This document shows, piece by piece, positions 34,103 to 46,429 of a stretch of 64,000 bases of DNA. The position numbers and the translations under genes were made by a program. Under the pieces are notes generated by a model. That model had not been told where the DNA came from, did no database searches, and saw nothing but the letters and a program-made list of their open reading frames with translations. The stretch comes from Anoplopoma fimbria (lineage: Eukaryota; Chordata; Actinopteri; Perciformes; Anoplopomatidae). The stretch covers positions 28,313,223 to 28,377,222 of the forward strand of contig NC_072450.1 in the NCBI RefSeq assembly GCF_027596085.1. The letters run 5' to 3'. Within the stretch, counting starts at the first letter, position 1. Each line of letters opens with the position of its first letter.

Positions 34103-34283
34103 TGCTCCTTTTGGTTTTTGTCTGCCTGCTCCGCTGACGGATCAGCGCTCTCTAGAGTGGAATATTCCCTGTGAGTTATCTCCTGCCTGTCTACCTGCTG
34201 TTTGTTCAGCTTTCAATAAAGCTCCTGAACATTACTCTGTCTCCTGGTCGTACTGCACTTGGGTCCACACACCACCCGTTACA
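34103..34283 (+). repeat. 3' LTR remnant, 5'-truncated
   Basis: Only the last 181 bp of the LTR remain, matching 25465-25645 with five substitutions and no gaps. AATAAA is kept at 34215-34220. The polypurine tract and the first 409 bp, including the TATA box, are absent. The junction follows the tail of pol at a short TACTAGTACT repeat, which suggests a deletion after insertion. The AGCAT duplication follows at 34284-34288. Confidence 0.92.
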
Positions 34284-34935
34284 AGCATTGCAGATGCAGA
34301 TAGGCAAAACATGATTTCACTGGCTTGTTTTCGGAATGACTAAATGTTTTAATAAAAGAAAGTCTATAACAAACTAAGTATAGTATACAAACCATAGAAT
34401 CAAAATGCAGAAACATCTAGAGAAAATGAATTTATGAAACACACACAGGCAATTTGTAAAACTCCACTCTGGCTTTAAACACTGTCCTATACCACCCATA
34501 TCTGACCCACATGGCAATGTATTTCCAAGAGGAAGTACTAGATACAGGATTTGGCAGCGGCTAAGGAAGCAAAAGTAAGTGGATGGAGGGAAAAGAGATG
34601 TATTAAATGATTATAATGACTGATGATATTACCTGCTTCTACAAAAAAAATGACTTCAACAGTGCAATGGTCAAATGGCAAGTGAGGATGACAGAATTAT
34701 TAAAAGAGAAAGAATTGAGTAATTCCCGCACATTTATCAGTCTGCACATCACAGCTTCACACTCAGTTAATATATATTGTAAATCTCACTGATCCCAGGA
34801 GTTTTTTATATTTCTTTATATTTCTATCCTATTAAGTCACAGGCTTTGGAGTGCAAGTTAATTTCAGATCCAAGATGGCAACAAAAAGGAGGAAAGGCTG
34901 CGAGGAGAAAAAATGGATGAGATTCTTAATCTTTC

Positions 34936-34994
<59 letters not shown>

Positions 34995-36221
34995 TATATA
35001 AGATGTGGACAATGCAACAACGGGCTGAGCACTGACCACGCACGGTCCAGGTAAATGGGATTGTGCTGGCACCATCTATTCCCTCTGACATGATAAATAG
35101 TTAATGTGCTCATGATGAATGTTCTTTATAACATGTGGCGGAGATAAGATTCTAGTATTCATATTTTTCTATCATGTTAATGTGTGGAGATAAAGCTTTG
35201 TATCCGGTGTGCCGCTTTGGGGGCAGTGGGCCGGCCCATTGCGCTCTGTTGGCCAATGAAAAGATGAAGGTGTTCTGGGATGGAGGCGTCAGGAAGTGCA
35301 ACTGCTGTTGGTGTAGTGGGCCTTTTCTTAGACCACAGATTGTTTCTACTTCTATTGGTGCACCTCCCTTCCTTAATCGTGATCATAATTCTGGTTATTT
35401 TTGATAACATTTGTATCTGACGCATTGAAATAACAACTGTTGTGTACATAACCCTCTGAACTCCAAAAATCCGCCAGCGGGATGGAAAAGCATTTTTTCT
35501 TTAAACAATCAGGTAACAGCTTATCCTAGCCAGAAGCTGAAAACTGTCCTCATCGTCAGATTTTTTCCCAAATGTCCTTGAATGTATCATGTGCGATGTA
35601 CACAAACTATGAAGCCATGATGGACTTGGCTGAGACCAACAGACGTGTGACAAATATTCTGTGAAACTTGGACTGAACTGCAGGCTGTAAAGCATTGAGA
35701 GGACAGGAAAGGTTGTAAGAAGAGGCTGTAAAAATATGAATGACTTAAACAGGCCCTATTATGCTCGACAACAAATATGCATGTAAACACATGCACAAAG
35801 ACTCACAATATTATTTTATGACACAAATACAACCCGGCTGTGTAGCTATGAGTAAAATGTACGTTGTTCATCTTATGCTGGGATGTGTCTAGTTGACCTA
35901 TTGTTGGCAGTTTAATGAAAGGAGCCCAGTGGCTCAGAGCACAAACAGTGGGGTAGCAGTCATGAAAATAGCTGGATAGTGGCAGTAAAATTACAGCTTG
36001 TAATCACAAACCTACCTCCTCACTTGAACACTATTCACCATAGACATATTCACTCCTCATATTCCACACAGTGTTAGCAGTGGAGCTAAAGCTGATTAGC
36101 AGAGCCATTAAAACACAATAAAGTTAGCTGCCAACATTAGCCGAGGCCTACAGCTGAGAACTGTGTTAACATTTGAACCCCGGCTAGTAACGTTAGCTAA
36201 CTTTGTTATGTTAAACATTAA
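34284..36221. other. Non-coding stretch
   Basis: It starts with the right AGCAT duplication (34284-34288). A (TA)n array lies at 34940-34991. No gene or named repeat is seen. A TAGCTAAC palindrome lies near 36192 beside the LINE insertion. Confidence 0.5.
34940..34991. repeat. (TA)n microsatellite
   Basis: A pure 52-bp AT/TA array, prone to cruciform formation. Confidence 0.97.
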
Positions 36222-37500
36222 GGTAAGATAAGATAAGATAAGATAATCCTTTATTAGTCCCGCAGCGGGGAAATTTGCAGACTTACAACAGCGTAGAGTA
36301 AAGTGCACACAAGAGACATAGTAGAAGAAGACAAGCTAAAAATGAAAAATAAAAATAAAAATTATAAATAAGCAATAAAAAAAAACAGTAGAAAAAACAA
36401 CAATAACTGAAATATTATATTTACAGACAGAGAAAAAAACAACTATTTTAACTATTTTTAACTTTTTTAACTATTATTGCACAGTGTAATGTGTAATGTA
36501 TTGCACAGGTTTTTATTGTCATGTTATTATTGTCATGTGGTCATGTGGTCTGCTGGGAGCAGAGTTGGTTGTGCAACCTGACAGCAGCAGGAAGGAAGGA
36601 CCTGCGGTACCTCTCCTTCACACACCGGGGGTGAAGCAGCCGGTGGCTGAAGGAGCTGCACAGAGCTGCCAGGGCGTCCTGCATGGGGTGAGAGGTGTTG
36701 TTCATCAGGGATGACAGCTTGGCCATCACCCTCCTGTCTCCCACCACCTCCACCGTATCCAATGGACACCCCAGCACACTGCTGGCCTTCCTGACAAGCT
36801 TGTTGAGTCTCTTCTTGTCTGCTGCTGAGATGCTGCTGCTCCAGCAGACCACTGCATAAAAGATGGCTGATGCCACCACGGAGTTGAAAAAGGTCTTCAG
36901 GAGTGCTCCCTGCACTCCAAAAGACCTCAGTCTCCTCAGCAGATACAGTCTGCTCTGACCCTTTTTATACAGTGAATTTGTATGATTAGTCCAGTCCAGT
37001 TTATTGTTCAAGTGAACACCCAGGTACTTATAAGATTGCACAATCTCAATGTCCTGTCCCTGGATGTTCACTGGTTCCGGAGGACAGTGTTTTCCCCGGC
37101 GGAAGTCCACCACCAGCTCTTTGGTTTTACCAGAGTTGATCTGGAGGCGGTTCCGCCGGCACCATCCTATGAAGTCCTGGTTCAGTTCTCTGTATTCCCT
37201 CTCATCGCCTGCGGAGATGAGGCCGACGATTGCAGAGTCGTCAGAGAACTTTTGCAGGTGGCAGGTAGCAGAGTTATATTTGAAGTCCGATGTGTAGATG
37301 GAGAAGAGGAATGGAGCCAGAACGGTTCCTTGTGGGGCCCCCGTGCTGCAGGACACCCGATCTGACTCACACTCCCCTATCCTCACATACTGTGGACGGT
37401 TGGTGAGGTAGTCCAGTATCCATGCAGTGAGGTGGTGGTCCACCCCGGTCTGCTCCAGCTTGTCCCTCAGAAGCAAAGGCTGGATGGTGTTGAAGGATGA
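36222..37500 (-). mobile_element. LINE copy, 5'-truncated, with open RT frame
   Basis: Non-LTR retrotransposon of the Jockey/CR1/L2/Rex1 group, read on the minus strand. It starts inside the reverse transcriptase near 37500 and ends at GATAA repeats (36225-36246). The coding part continues to a stop at 36541. The 3' UTR landmarks (CCGCAGCGGGG, ATAATATTTCAG) match the plus-strand fragment at 955-1246, so this is the same family in the opposite direction. The 5' part of the element (endonuclease and the start of RT) is missing. Confidence 0.9.
36541..37476 (-). pseudogene. LINE reverse transcriptase, C-terminal part
   Basis: A 311-residue open stretch. RT motifs: GAPQGTVLAPFLF at about 46-58 (palm motif B), then KFSDDSAIVG at 76-85 (the catalytic DD box, with Ser where Ala is more common). 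SGKTKELVVDF and YKYLGVHLNNKLDW follow, typical of CR1/L2-type elements. The C-terminal region reads RKASSVLGCPLD and RYRRSFLPAAVRLHNQ. The N-terminal RT fingers and the AP endonuclease are not present. No stop occurs within the retained part, which suggests a recent insertion. It cannot act alone. Confidence 0.9.
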
Positions 37501-37539
37501 TTAATCATCAACAAATAATAAATCTACTTACAGGTTTTG

Positions 37540-38030
37540 ATCCTGAACCTCATCTTTCAGCAGTAAGCGTTTTGAAAAGCTGTGAACTGTGTCCAGTTTC
37601 CAAAGTTGTCATCAGTAAAATGCATTAAAAGTTTAGCCACTTATTCTTCAAGTCATCTTCCTTTGGGGGTTCATACAAAGAGCATTTCCTTTCTCAGAGC
37701 ACAGTATCTTCTCGACATGACGGCAGCTAAACAAACTCTTCCTCCGGAACTCCAGCTCCGTCTCTCTGTAGCTTTGTTTGAGGGCGGGCCAAACTAGACA
37801 GAGGTTTATGCAAATTCCTTTGGTAACATTATGACCTCATAAAGTTACGGACGTGAAGGAGAGAATTCATTAGAGCCGTTTCAGGCAGCTCAGGAGCAGT
37901 GTTTTTACGGGGGAGGGTAACTCCCTTTAGGCATGGACTTCAGGTTTTATACTCTGCGGTTTTATATGTACAAAAAGATATATAACACACTAAAGAAGAG
38001 GGGAAAAGCGGAAAAGCAGTAGGTTCACGC
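37540..38030. repeat. Decayed dispersed teleost repeat
   Basis: Phrases such as CTCTGTAGCTTTGTTTGAGGGCGGGCC, GAGGTTTATGCAAATTCC and AACATTATGACCTCATAAAG, ending near ACACACTAAAGAAGAGG, look like a degraded copy of a high-copy fish repeat. No coding capacity. Confidence 0.4.
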
Positions 38031-41000
38031 AGAGTAGATTTCAAACACACATACTTTTACTTTAACTTGGGTAAAATTTCATTGCAAAGGTGCAATGTCT
38101 AAGGTCTGGCCATAATTGTAATTTAAAACATAAAAAAGCATGAACTAACATCAACAGAATGTGAAAAGGGTTACTGTGTGTCTGTGTATTGTGTTGCAGA
38201 TTTATCTACTGAAACGAGAATGCTAACCAGCTAGCCCTGGCCAATCCCGATTTGTAAAACCACTTGATCCTTGAGAGGCGACAGTGAGTCTGTAGCCTTG
38301 AGAAAATAAAGCTGCCCCCGAGGGCTTGTCAATCATGTTGAAGGTACAGGTTCTGTGTGCGTTCGGCGTTTGTTTATTGATTTAAATTAAAAGGTAGATA
38401 GGAGAAAATTACTTGTTTTTTCTCTATGACAAGGAGGACAAAATTAAATCCTGTCTTTTTTCTTGATTTTGCCGCATCATTCTAAAATAAAAAAATTTGA
38501 CCGGCTTTTAAAGTTTCAGCGGTTTGGTCAGAATACTGTGTATTCTTGCCCGGCCGTTAGTTAGTTGGCTTTTTTTTATAACTAGAATCTTACATGTTTA
38601 AAGTAAGTGTATATTGTGCTCAAATAATTGTTCACTGCTGCTGTTTACAACTTATGCTGCTATTAGCCAGCATGTTTTCGCTTGCAGACCCATTTCTCTT
38701 CCTTTTTTGGATCGTATTTCCTTTTTTACAAACAAAAAAATGAAGAATCTAGATTGAGAAAGAGAGACGGAGTCCGGCAGGGAATAACTCCATCACGGTT
38801 TGCAGCCGTGGGTTACGACTGCTGCGCTGTTCAATCCCTTTTACGGGCCCTGGGTAGAGACACTGGCAGATGTGTGCAGTAAAAAAAATATATATCTATA
38901 TAGCCAACATGTGCGTATATGCACACCCTGTGCACAGGCACTCGCTCAAACACACACCCTTTCTCTCTTACTGAACCACACTCTGCTGGACAGTAGGCAC
39001 AGATGTGTGTATGTCGCACCTGAGTCCAATAACGCCGCCTCGTTCACTGCCACCATACGGCTGGGCAGGCCCAGTCCTGCATGGCCCCTCTGTCTTTTCC
39101 CTCTCTTTCTGTCTCTGTCTTTCTTGTGCCTCTATGGCACTTTGAAGCTCCTTCAGTCATCTTGCCATCCTAACATGCACCCTGGGCCCAATTAGCCCTC
39201 CATACACCCTGCAGTCAGCACACAATGCATAACACTGCACCAGTAATGTAGTCTACTTTGTGGTGCTCTCATATATATTAGCCTAAGGGTGGGCAAGGGG
39301 GGAGCTGTTCTATGTAGAACTTAGTATTGATTAAAGTGATAGATGAATAAAATACTGTGACATTTGTTTTTTTTCTCTCTGGTCAGTTTTAACATAAAAT
39401 GTTGTTCAGTATTCACAAAATTGCCAAATCTCTGCATGGTTTATGAGCGTAAAGCTTTCTCTTTAGACAATCTTGCAAGTGAGCGTGACTTTCATGGTGC
39501 TCTTGTCCGGGACAAATGAAGAGATATGACTGTAGCCGGGCCCTTAGAGATTGCAACTGGGTGAATTAAATGCCTTAATTGCCATTGTTGCCTAGGAACC
39601 TTTAAATTTCTAAATTATTGTCTACCATCATCATCAGTCAATATTATGACACGATGAATAATTTAATTCAGTATTCTGTGTTTTCCTCTAAAAATCAATG
39701 ATGCCTGCCACAACGTTTGAGCAATTTTTAGCTTTTATTTGTCCTCTAAAACTGTCTTTTGCTAAATGATACTGACCCTTTGAATCTTTTAACGGGGCAA
39801 TCAATAAAGCATGTTTATGCGTGGCTTGCAAAACCATCAGTTTGGGACTTTTGAAAAAAAATATGCCAGCGGCTGCAGCTTGCTAAGTGCAGAGCGCTAG
39901 CACTAAATCTTGGGAGTTAAAGTTTTACTGGGGCGTTATGGGTAAAAATGCCTTGTCAGCCATCTGCCACCTCCTCTCCTGGCAGCCATATTTCCAGGTC
40001 TGCTCAAGTCCTGGGAGAGAACACCGCATCGCCACCCAGGGCCGACCGCCACCATTACAGCCCTGCAACCGGAGCCGTGGAGGAGTGAGTAAAAAGAGGG
40101 AGGGAAAGAGAGTAAAACTGTCACAGAGGCAGGCTCGCAGACAGACAACTGCAACCTAAGGCAATTTGATGATGATGGGGTTCAAACAGTATGATACACA
40201 CTGCATGCTGAACGTGTTTCAAATGAGACAAAATCTGCATCATATTCTTTCAAAATAAAAATCCTCCCTTATACCATCTGGTCTGTAAAGTTTTCCAGAA
40301 TATGTTTGTTTTTAAACACGCTGTAATAAATATGTTTATATTCACGATGACTAGTTGTAATGATATAGGAGTCGCTCGTAGTGATAAACCCACAGATTTC
40401 TCACCTGACTGTACTGTTCTCCTCAGATCCGTGGAGCTTTATAGCAACTTTTAGTTCATTGTTTTTTTTTATGGCCCACACGATTATTTCGATTCAGTTT
40501 CACCGCTCTCATCACTGACGTTTCCAGACGCACCAGGCTGCAGATTTCAGAAATAAACTGATAAACCCAATGTACACTACCTTCCCACCAAAGTCATGCT
40601 GAAGTTATTAACTAACTGGTGAACATAGTGGACTATTTATAGGCTAGAAAGTCAGATTTTTCCTCATGAGTTGGTGGAGACCAAAAATGAGCTATAAGGA
40701 GTCTGAATATCGGACCAGGTCACCTGAAACAGAACTGCAAATAACAGCTACCTGCTGGATGGGTTAAAAGGTAACTGTTTGCTGAGTTAGCCAAAATAAA
40801 TTTATAATACTGCATGTGAAAATTGTGTTAACACCCTCAAACAACGTGTTGGGCAGATAATGGGACCATGCGGGTGCTCCAGATTAACACCTCGGAACTC
40901 ACAATAAAATAAAACAAAATTGCAAAACATCTTGCCAAACATAACTCTATTAGGATTTCCTTTTGTTTTTGGGGGGGGCAAAATAGTTAGTAGCATTCTA

Positions 41001-41480
41001 TCATGAAATAAAATTATATGTTTATTCTACATAAACTATTAAAAAAAAAGCACCTTTGGTAGTTTTGTCATACATAATGATGATTGCTGTGTATTCTGTT
41101 TATTGATGTTGTCCAGTGTCAAGTCTGTATTGATCATGTGACGAGGCGAGACGATACAATATGCTGTAGCTAGTTGAGCCACAACATCAGTCAAGACTGA
41201 CAAATTGAGCAGCCGCAAACCGAGCGAGCAGTCGCACCTTTCAAAGAAAAAAAGAGCAGCAGTAAGAAAAACCAGTGTCCTCAGTGGTGTGTCAACAAAG
41301 CATGCAGCAGGTAACAGTAGGACAGCAGGTTAGATATAAGGGTAGTCCTGAATAACCACAATGTCAGTCAGGATATTGTTTTAGGTATAAAATGCAAGAA
41401 CAAGTTATGCATTATGCTTCATAATTTAGTAACAAACTCACTAACTGCCATATACTTCACTGTGGAAGATTGTGGTTTTT
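38031..41480. other. 3.4 kb non-coding stretch
   Basis: No gene is supported. Frames near 38682-39195 and 39887-40159 have no domain features. The part at 39410-39640 is repeat-poor and might be conserved, but I see no strong motif cluster. Confidence 0.45.
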
Positions 41481-41484
41481 GCTG

Positions 41485-41790
41485 AAGGAATAGTTCTTTA
41501 TTTTGGGAAACCGAAGATTGATGGCACTCTTATGTTTGTATGCTATGAAGCTACAAACAGTTGTGCGGTTAACTTAGCCTAAAGACAGGAAAACAAGGGG
41601 AAACAGCTAGCCTTGCTCTGTCCCATGATAACAAATGTGTCTTATTTAGCTGTGCTAATGCACATTTAAAGCTCCAAGGCTAGTAACCCTTGTTTTACAA
41701 GGTTAAAAGAAACCAGCGTTGGCTAATGGTAAAATCTGGGGTGTGAACTGTGGTTTCCTGTCTCAAAGTCACAAGCTTTTGCCCTCAGTC
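41485..41790 (+). repeat. Decayed dispersed teleost repeat
   Basis: The text AATAGTTCTTTATTTTGGGAAAC...GGTTAACTTAGCCTAAAGACAGGAAAACAAGGGGAAACAGCTAGCC...CTCTGTCCCATGATAAC is a degraded copy of a repeat with TTAGCTTAGC and GGGGAAACAGCTAGCCTGGCTCTGTCC phrases that is frequent in fish. Confidence 0.55.
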
Positions 41791-42229
41791 TTTCATTAAG
41801 TGGCATTACAATGTCACACTACTTACACTACACTACTTAGGAAGGACAGCGCTCACTCTCATGATTGCAGGGAATATAAGTCATTCAAAGTATTAGAGTA
41901 AACAACCTAATGCTGTCACTTTTATGTTAAGAACAGCTTCTCTATTTTCTATCATTTTATTCTAGCTTGGTTTACTGACAGCTTCTTTGCAAATCCGTCT
42001 TCATTAACCCATATCGGTTGACCTTACCAGATATGACATGTTCATTTACATGCACATGTGTTTCAGCTCTTATGTTTAGATTGTCAGAAACTGAGAGGAA
42101 GACACATGAGAGACACAGCATGGGGAGGCTGAGCATAGACAGCGAGGCTTCCAGCGAGCTCTGAGACCGCCGGCAGGCCCGTCTCCTCTCTTCCCCAGGT
42201 CCCATAATGAACGGTGGCGCTGACCCCTG

Positions 42230-42700
42230 TCAGCCTGACGAGACTGGCAGCTTAATGCGTTGGAGAAACGGGGGGGGAGGGTGGAGGTATATAAATAAAT
42301 TCAAAGAGGACCTACATCAGGGCGCCGCGTTCCATGAGGCCTCACTAAATGCTAATCATGGCTGATTAATCAGGCCGTAATTCCACTGAACCAAAAAGGT
42401 TTCGCTAGTCAATTGTGCAAAATTAGCCCCCTCCTCACGTACGCCGTCACATTTAGTGATGGCAAGGCGGCGGATTCAAGGCGGTAGATCACAGCTGGGT
42501 CCCTGCGCATGTACAGGACATTCAGGCAGATGCAGCTCGGCATCGCTTTCTCTCGTAGTGATCCAGTTATTCAGTTGTTTCATTGAGAACATTTTGATGA
42601 GAGCGGGTCCACTGGCTTTTCTGGGTTTTTTTTTGTTGAAGAGTTCTTTGAAGCTGAGGAAAGCGTTTTACCTGCAAAGCGCTGATCAAAACACTGCTTG
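42230..42700. promoter_or_regulatory. Candidate conserved noncoding element
   Basis: Repeat-poor block with GCTAATCATGGCTGATTAATC (homeodomain and PBX-like), the perfect 12-bp palindrome CTGATTAATCAG at 42362-42373, and GGCCGTAATTCC. This kind of clustering is typical of developmental enhancers. A short frame at 42456-42701 has no domain. Confidence 0.35.
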
Positions 42701-43278
42701 ATACACTGACTTCTCCTTCTCATATGCCGGCAACAGTGGAATTGATTCTCTGATGTGTCAAGTGCTGGATTTGCAGTTTCAACTGAAGATCAGTCATATC
42801 ATAATTGCTTCCACACTGCAAAAAATGTCAATATCACGTTTTTTCTAATTCCCGTCTTATTTTAGAGGCAGAATTTCTTTTTCTTGGGGGATGGACTATT
42901 TCATCTTGGTTTTTTTTTAAATGTGCACAGCATGTGTAATATGGATATATATTGAAATTTGCAAATATGTTTTAAATGACAAATAAAAAAACAAGTGAAC
43001 GTTTCAAATATTTTTCGTGTTTAAATACATAAACATGTAAGTATGGCTGTGTTTGCGGTTGTGGACTGTTCTGGTTACCAACTAAGACCTTAAGGCCTCT
43101 TGGCCACTGACTGAGCCTTCTGTTGTGTGTTTGTGTGTTTACATGTGTGTTTACACATCCATAAATTATCTCAAGGAAGTAAAACCCACCTAGTACATCG
43201 GCAACCACACATCCAAACCACACAACACATGCCTCTTCACCCCTTGACATGTCGAAATCTCCACCGCAGACACCCCTC
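42701..43278. other. Non-coding stretch
   Basis: No gene or repeat family recognised. There is a TTTTTTTTAAATG run near 42910. Confidence 0.45.
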
Positions 43279-43288
43279 CACACACACA

Positions 43289-43324
<36 letters not shown>
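43279..43324. repeat. (CA)n microsatellite
   Basis: 46 bp of CA with one AACA interruption. A (CAGA)n run follows at 43413-43431. Confidence 0.95.
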
Positions 43325-43327
<3 letters not shown>

Positions 43328-44099
43328 CCTCAACCCAGCCCAGCATAGCGGAGAATTAAAGAGCTTAGAACTCATAAATCAGCAGGCCTGCTGATCTTTC
43401 CACTTCCTGGAGACAGACAGACAGACAGACATGGGTGGGGGTGGAGTACGGCGGGGTTCAAGTTATTGTATAAGGGAGAGGGAGGTTGGAGGAGAAGCAC
43501 AAAAGGGTGGTGGTTTTAAATCTCTTACGGGTGATAGGCCGACATGGAGAAGAGAAAGAGGGAAAAAACCTCCATACGTGGTGTTTATACGAGCCGTGAT
43601 GAGTGGAGGGGAAAATGAACCGGTGGCTGCGTTGACATGTTATACTGCTGATACTGTACTTCAGCTCAACTCAATACACCCTTTCTAAGGCATGTAGCAT
43701 GTGGTTATTGGAAGTATGACCTGCTGGAGTTTGAGCCGTACTGCCACTACTACATGTGCGTTGACTGGGACTTTACTGTTGTGACACTCAAAGTAGTTGA
43801 GTCTCAGGTTTTGACCAGGTAAAAGAATGAAGCAGTTCAAAATAATCTCCAATGACCAGCCTTGCACAGCATATTTAATAATTAGTCTATGCCAGGGGGC
43901 AACCTGAAAAGTGAAGCCAAAACTGAATGTCCACTTCTTATTTACAGTCTATGGTCTGTGCATCAAAGAGACTTGGTATTGGTTATGTGAAAGCATTAAT
44001 TGGCACAGCCTATGTGATTTCATATCTCAGTATTCAGAGATACAAAAGACTATCATTTTGACTTTGCTTGTGAGAATTTGAGAATTGATTTGGTAATGT

Positions 44100-44520
44100 C
44101 TTGAATGTCTTGAAACTTGTTTCGAACTGAAATTTTGATAGATGGATGGATGGACTCAAATGAACTAAGACTTGACTTGTACCCCTTGAATGACTTTAGA
44201 CCAAACTAAGAAATGTCTGGAATGGTTTGAATTAGTTAAGATGAGACTGAACTTGGACTTGTCTTTACCAACTTCAAACTCAGCTTGTTATTATATTACA
44301 TATTTGTGAAATTGAGTTTTCTTTGTAATTCTCTTGATTGTCTGAAAATCCTCATATACTTGGTTAACAAATTGATATTGACTTGTCTTTTCATGACATG
44401 ACACTTGATTTAGATTTGTCTCCAATGATCACACATATATCAAAGGACTTTAGACCTGACTTTGACCTGTCTCAAATTACGTGAGACTTGACTAAATGAC
44501 AATAAAAAACAGCCTAACCA
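44100..44520 (+). repeat. Degenerate GACTTGACTTG-type repeat
   Basis: The phrase GACTTGACTTGT or a variant (AGACTTGACTTG, GAACTTGGACTTG, TTGACTTGTC, AGACTTGACTAA) recurs through the segment at irregular spacing, suggesting an old minisatellite-like fish repeat. Non-coding. Confidence 0.5.
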
Positions 44521-45924
44521 ATTAGTTCTGACATCTTTTTTTCAGAATTCTGTTGGTGGCGTTCCTTTCTTTAACACCCCCTTTTCTGGCCATCTCTGCT
44601 ATACTTACCTGCTATTTAGTTTTTATGTCTTCCTCGCAAATATGAACGTTGCAGGTTATGACTTGCCTCACTGACACCCCCCCGCTTATGTCTCCTCTCA
44701 ACCCGGACTCTTCTGAAACAAATATCATCTGCCTCGTTTGCCAAAAAACATCCTCGTCTGTCCACTTGTCTTCGAATGTGTCTGAGAGTGAGGGAGAATT
44801 AGCAGCGTCTTGTTCTCTTGCTCTTGTCTGTCTGCTGCTCCGGCTGTGAGCTGACAGCGCGGCAGCCTGGTACATGACATGTATGCATTCCTTGTTGCTC
44901 CGCTGTTATTAGCACAATGCAAGGTAGCCGGCGTCAGCCTTGTAGGGTAGCGCTCTGTTCACTTCCTGTGTATAGCTGACAGAACGCTTCTGGATGTATG
45001 TATCGTGGGGGAGACGGTCGAGAGGGACGCAAGGGAGAGGAGGGGAAAAGACGAGACAGAACAGAGATACAAAGGGGGAAGATGAAGAGGAATGGGTTCG
45101 GAAAGGAGAGGATATATGAAAGGAAAGGAAAGGAGTGAGATGGACAGCTTACAGGGAGGGCACTCACATGCTTCTTGTCATATGTCCGATAATTAGAAAT
45201 CAGATTCATTGGCATGCATCAACAGTCTCTCTCTCTCTCTCGCCCTTATTATCTACCTCACTCTACCTTAACCTCTCCCGAGGCTAAAGTTTACTCGACA
45301 AGGGAGAATGATGGGAAACAAAGGCCATTGTCTTTTCTCATGCCCATGTGACCCTCTTTCCTCCATCCTCCATCTCCCTTTTATTCTCGTGAATAGAAAT
45401 GGATGTGAGCTGCTACCGTGGCAACCAGTGCAAGGCAAGTAGCAGGTTACCTCTGATGCTTACTGGCCACCCAGCTGACGAGGATAATGAGGGGGAGGGA
45501 GTGGGAGATGTTAACGTGTCAGACTGGTTTTGCTATGTAAGGTTGGTCTATAGCATACAGTTCTGCCCTCTAAACTACACATCATATGCTTTCAGCAGCA
45601 ACCAATATGGAGAAATATGGCACTGGCAGTGTAGTGGTTAAGATTGGTCTTGGTCTCCAAACTGAACAGATTTTCCCTCTATTTTGTGTCAGACACAAAA
45701 AGGCTCTGGATTTTATTCCAAGACCAGTTTAGACCATACTGGCAACTGACTGTGCAACTGTTTGTTTGTTTGTTTAACATCGTCCTTTTTTAGCATATTT
45801 TATATATAAAAGAGGTGGATAGAGAGGTATATTCATTTGTTTTCTGTGGTTTTTTTTTATGGGAATCAGATTGATTTTAGCACTGCCTATATGTTTTCCA
45901 ATTTATCATAAGTATGTCATGCCT
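44521..45924. other. Non-coding stretch
   Basis: No gene is supported. There is a (CT)n run at 45223-45241 and a purine-rich GGAGAGGAGGGGAAAAG block near 45030-45130. Confidence 0.45.
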
Positions 45925-46125
45925 CATGTCTTGGTTTTGGTCTTGGCTTGGTCTAGACCTCCCAAAATCTAGCCCTGTCTTGCTTTCGATACAAACTGGC
46001 CTCCTCTAGACCTGGTCCCTCAAAGTCTTGGTCTTTTCTCGGTCTTGATACAGTCTGATCTTGATACACTCTGGTCTTGACTTGGTCTCGGTTCAGGTGG
46101 TCTTGACCACAATGCTGGTTAATGC
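45925..46125 (+). repeat. Degenerate TCTTGGTCT-type repeat
   Basis: Recurrent TCTTGGTCTTGG / TCTTGACTTGGTCTCGG phrases, ending GGTCTTGACCACAATGCTGG. This resembles the tail of a known degenerate fish repeat. A weaker piece lies at 45640-45660. Confidence 0.5.
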
Positions 46126-46429
46126 TGCATTCACCAGTCACAATGTTGTTGCTTAGCATCTTTTTACAGCTGTGAGTTATGTAAGATATAACTCATAGCT
46201 GTAAGCTACTGTAACAAATCTCTCCCAAAATGTGTCCACATATCAATTTCCACTTAAATATTAATTAATTAATTCACATGCCTAGCAAAAACTAGTTCCA
46301 TGCATTGTTTTCAACCTCTATTTCGTCAAACACCAAGGCTTCACAAAAGCTCCCGACCAAATAAAGTGAGCGGTTTCCACAATCAGAGGAACTCAGAGCC
46401 TATAAACAGGTACATTTTCTCTAATAAGC

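Larger units (their letters stand above)
25056..34283 (+). mobile_element. Ty3/gypsy chromodomain-type LTR retrotransposon, interrupted
   Basis: The element runs from TGTCACAG to ...GTTACA and is bounded by AGCAT duplications. Order: 5' LTR, gag with a zinc knuckle, protease, reverse transcriptase, RNase H, integrase, a GPY/F-like segment, a decayed chromodomain, and a 3' LTR remnant. Pol after protease, RT and RNase H but before the chromodomain defines a Ty3/gypsy (Metaviridae-type) order, as in chromoviruses. It is split by a 3957-bp insertion at 27315-31271; without that insertion the element is about 5.27 kb. Pol carries a nonsense codon at 31700, frameshifts near 32580 and 33330, and further breaks in the chromodomain. 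It is not autonomous. The shared 181 bp of the two LTRs differ at five positions (about 2.8 percent), so the copy is fairly young. Confidence 0.95.

Noticed and set aside
36225..36246. GATAA repeats considered as an interstitial telomere-like or GATA-binding array.
   Set aside because: They are the 3' tail of the LINE, matched by TTATC repeats at the end of the plus-strand copy near 1230.
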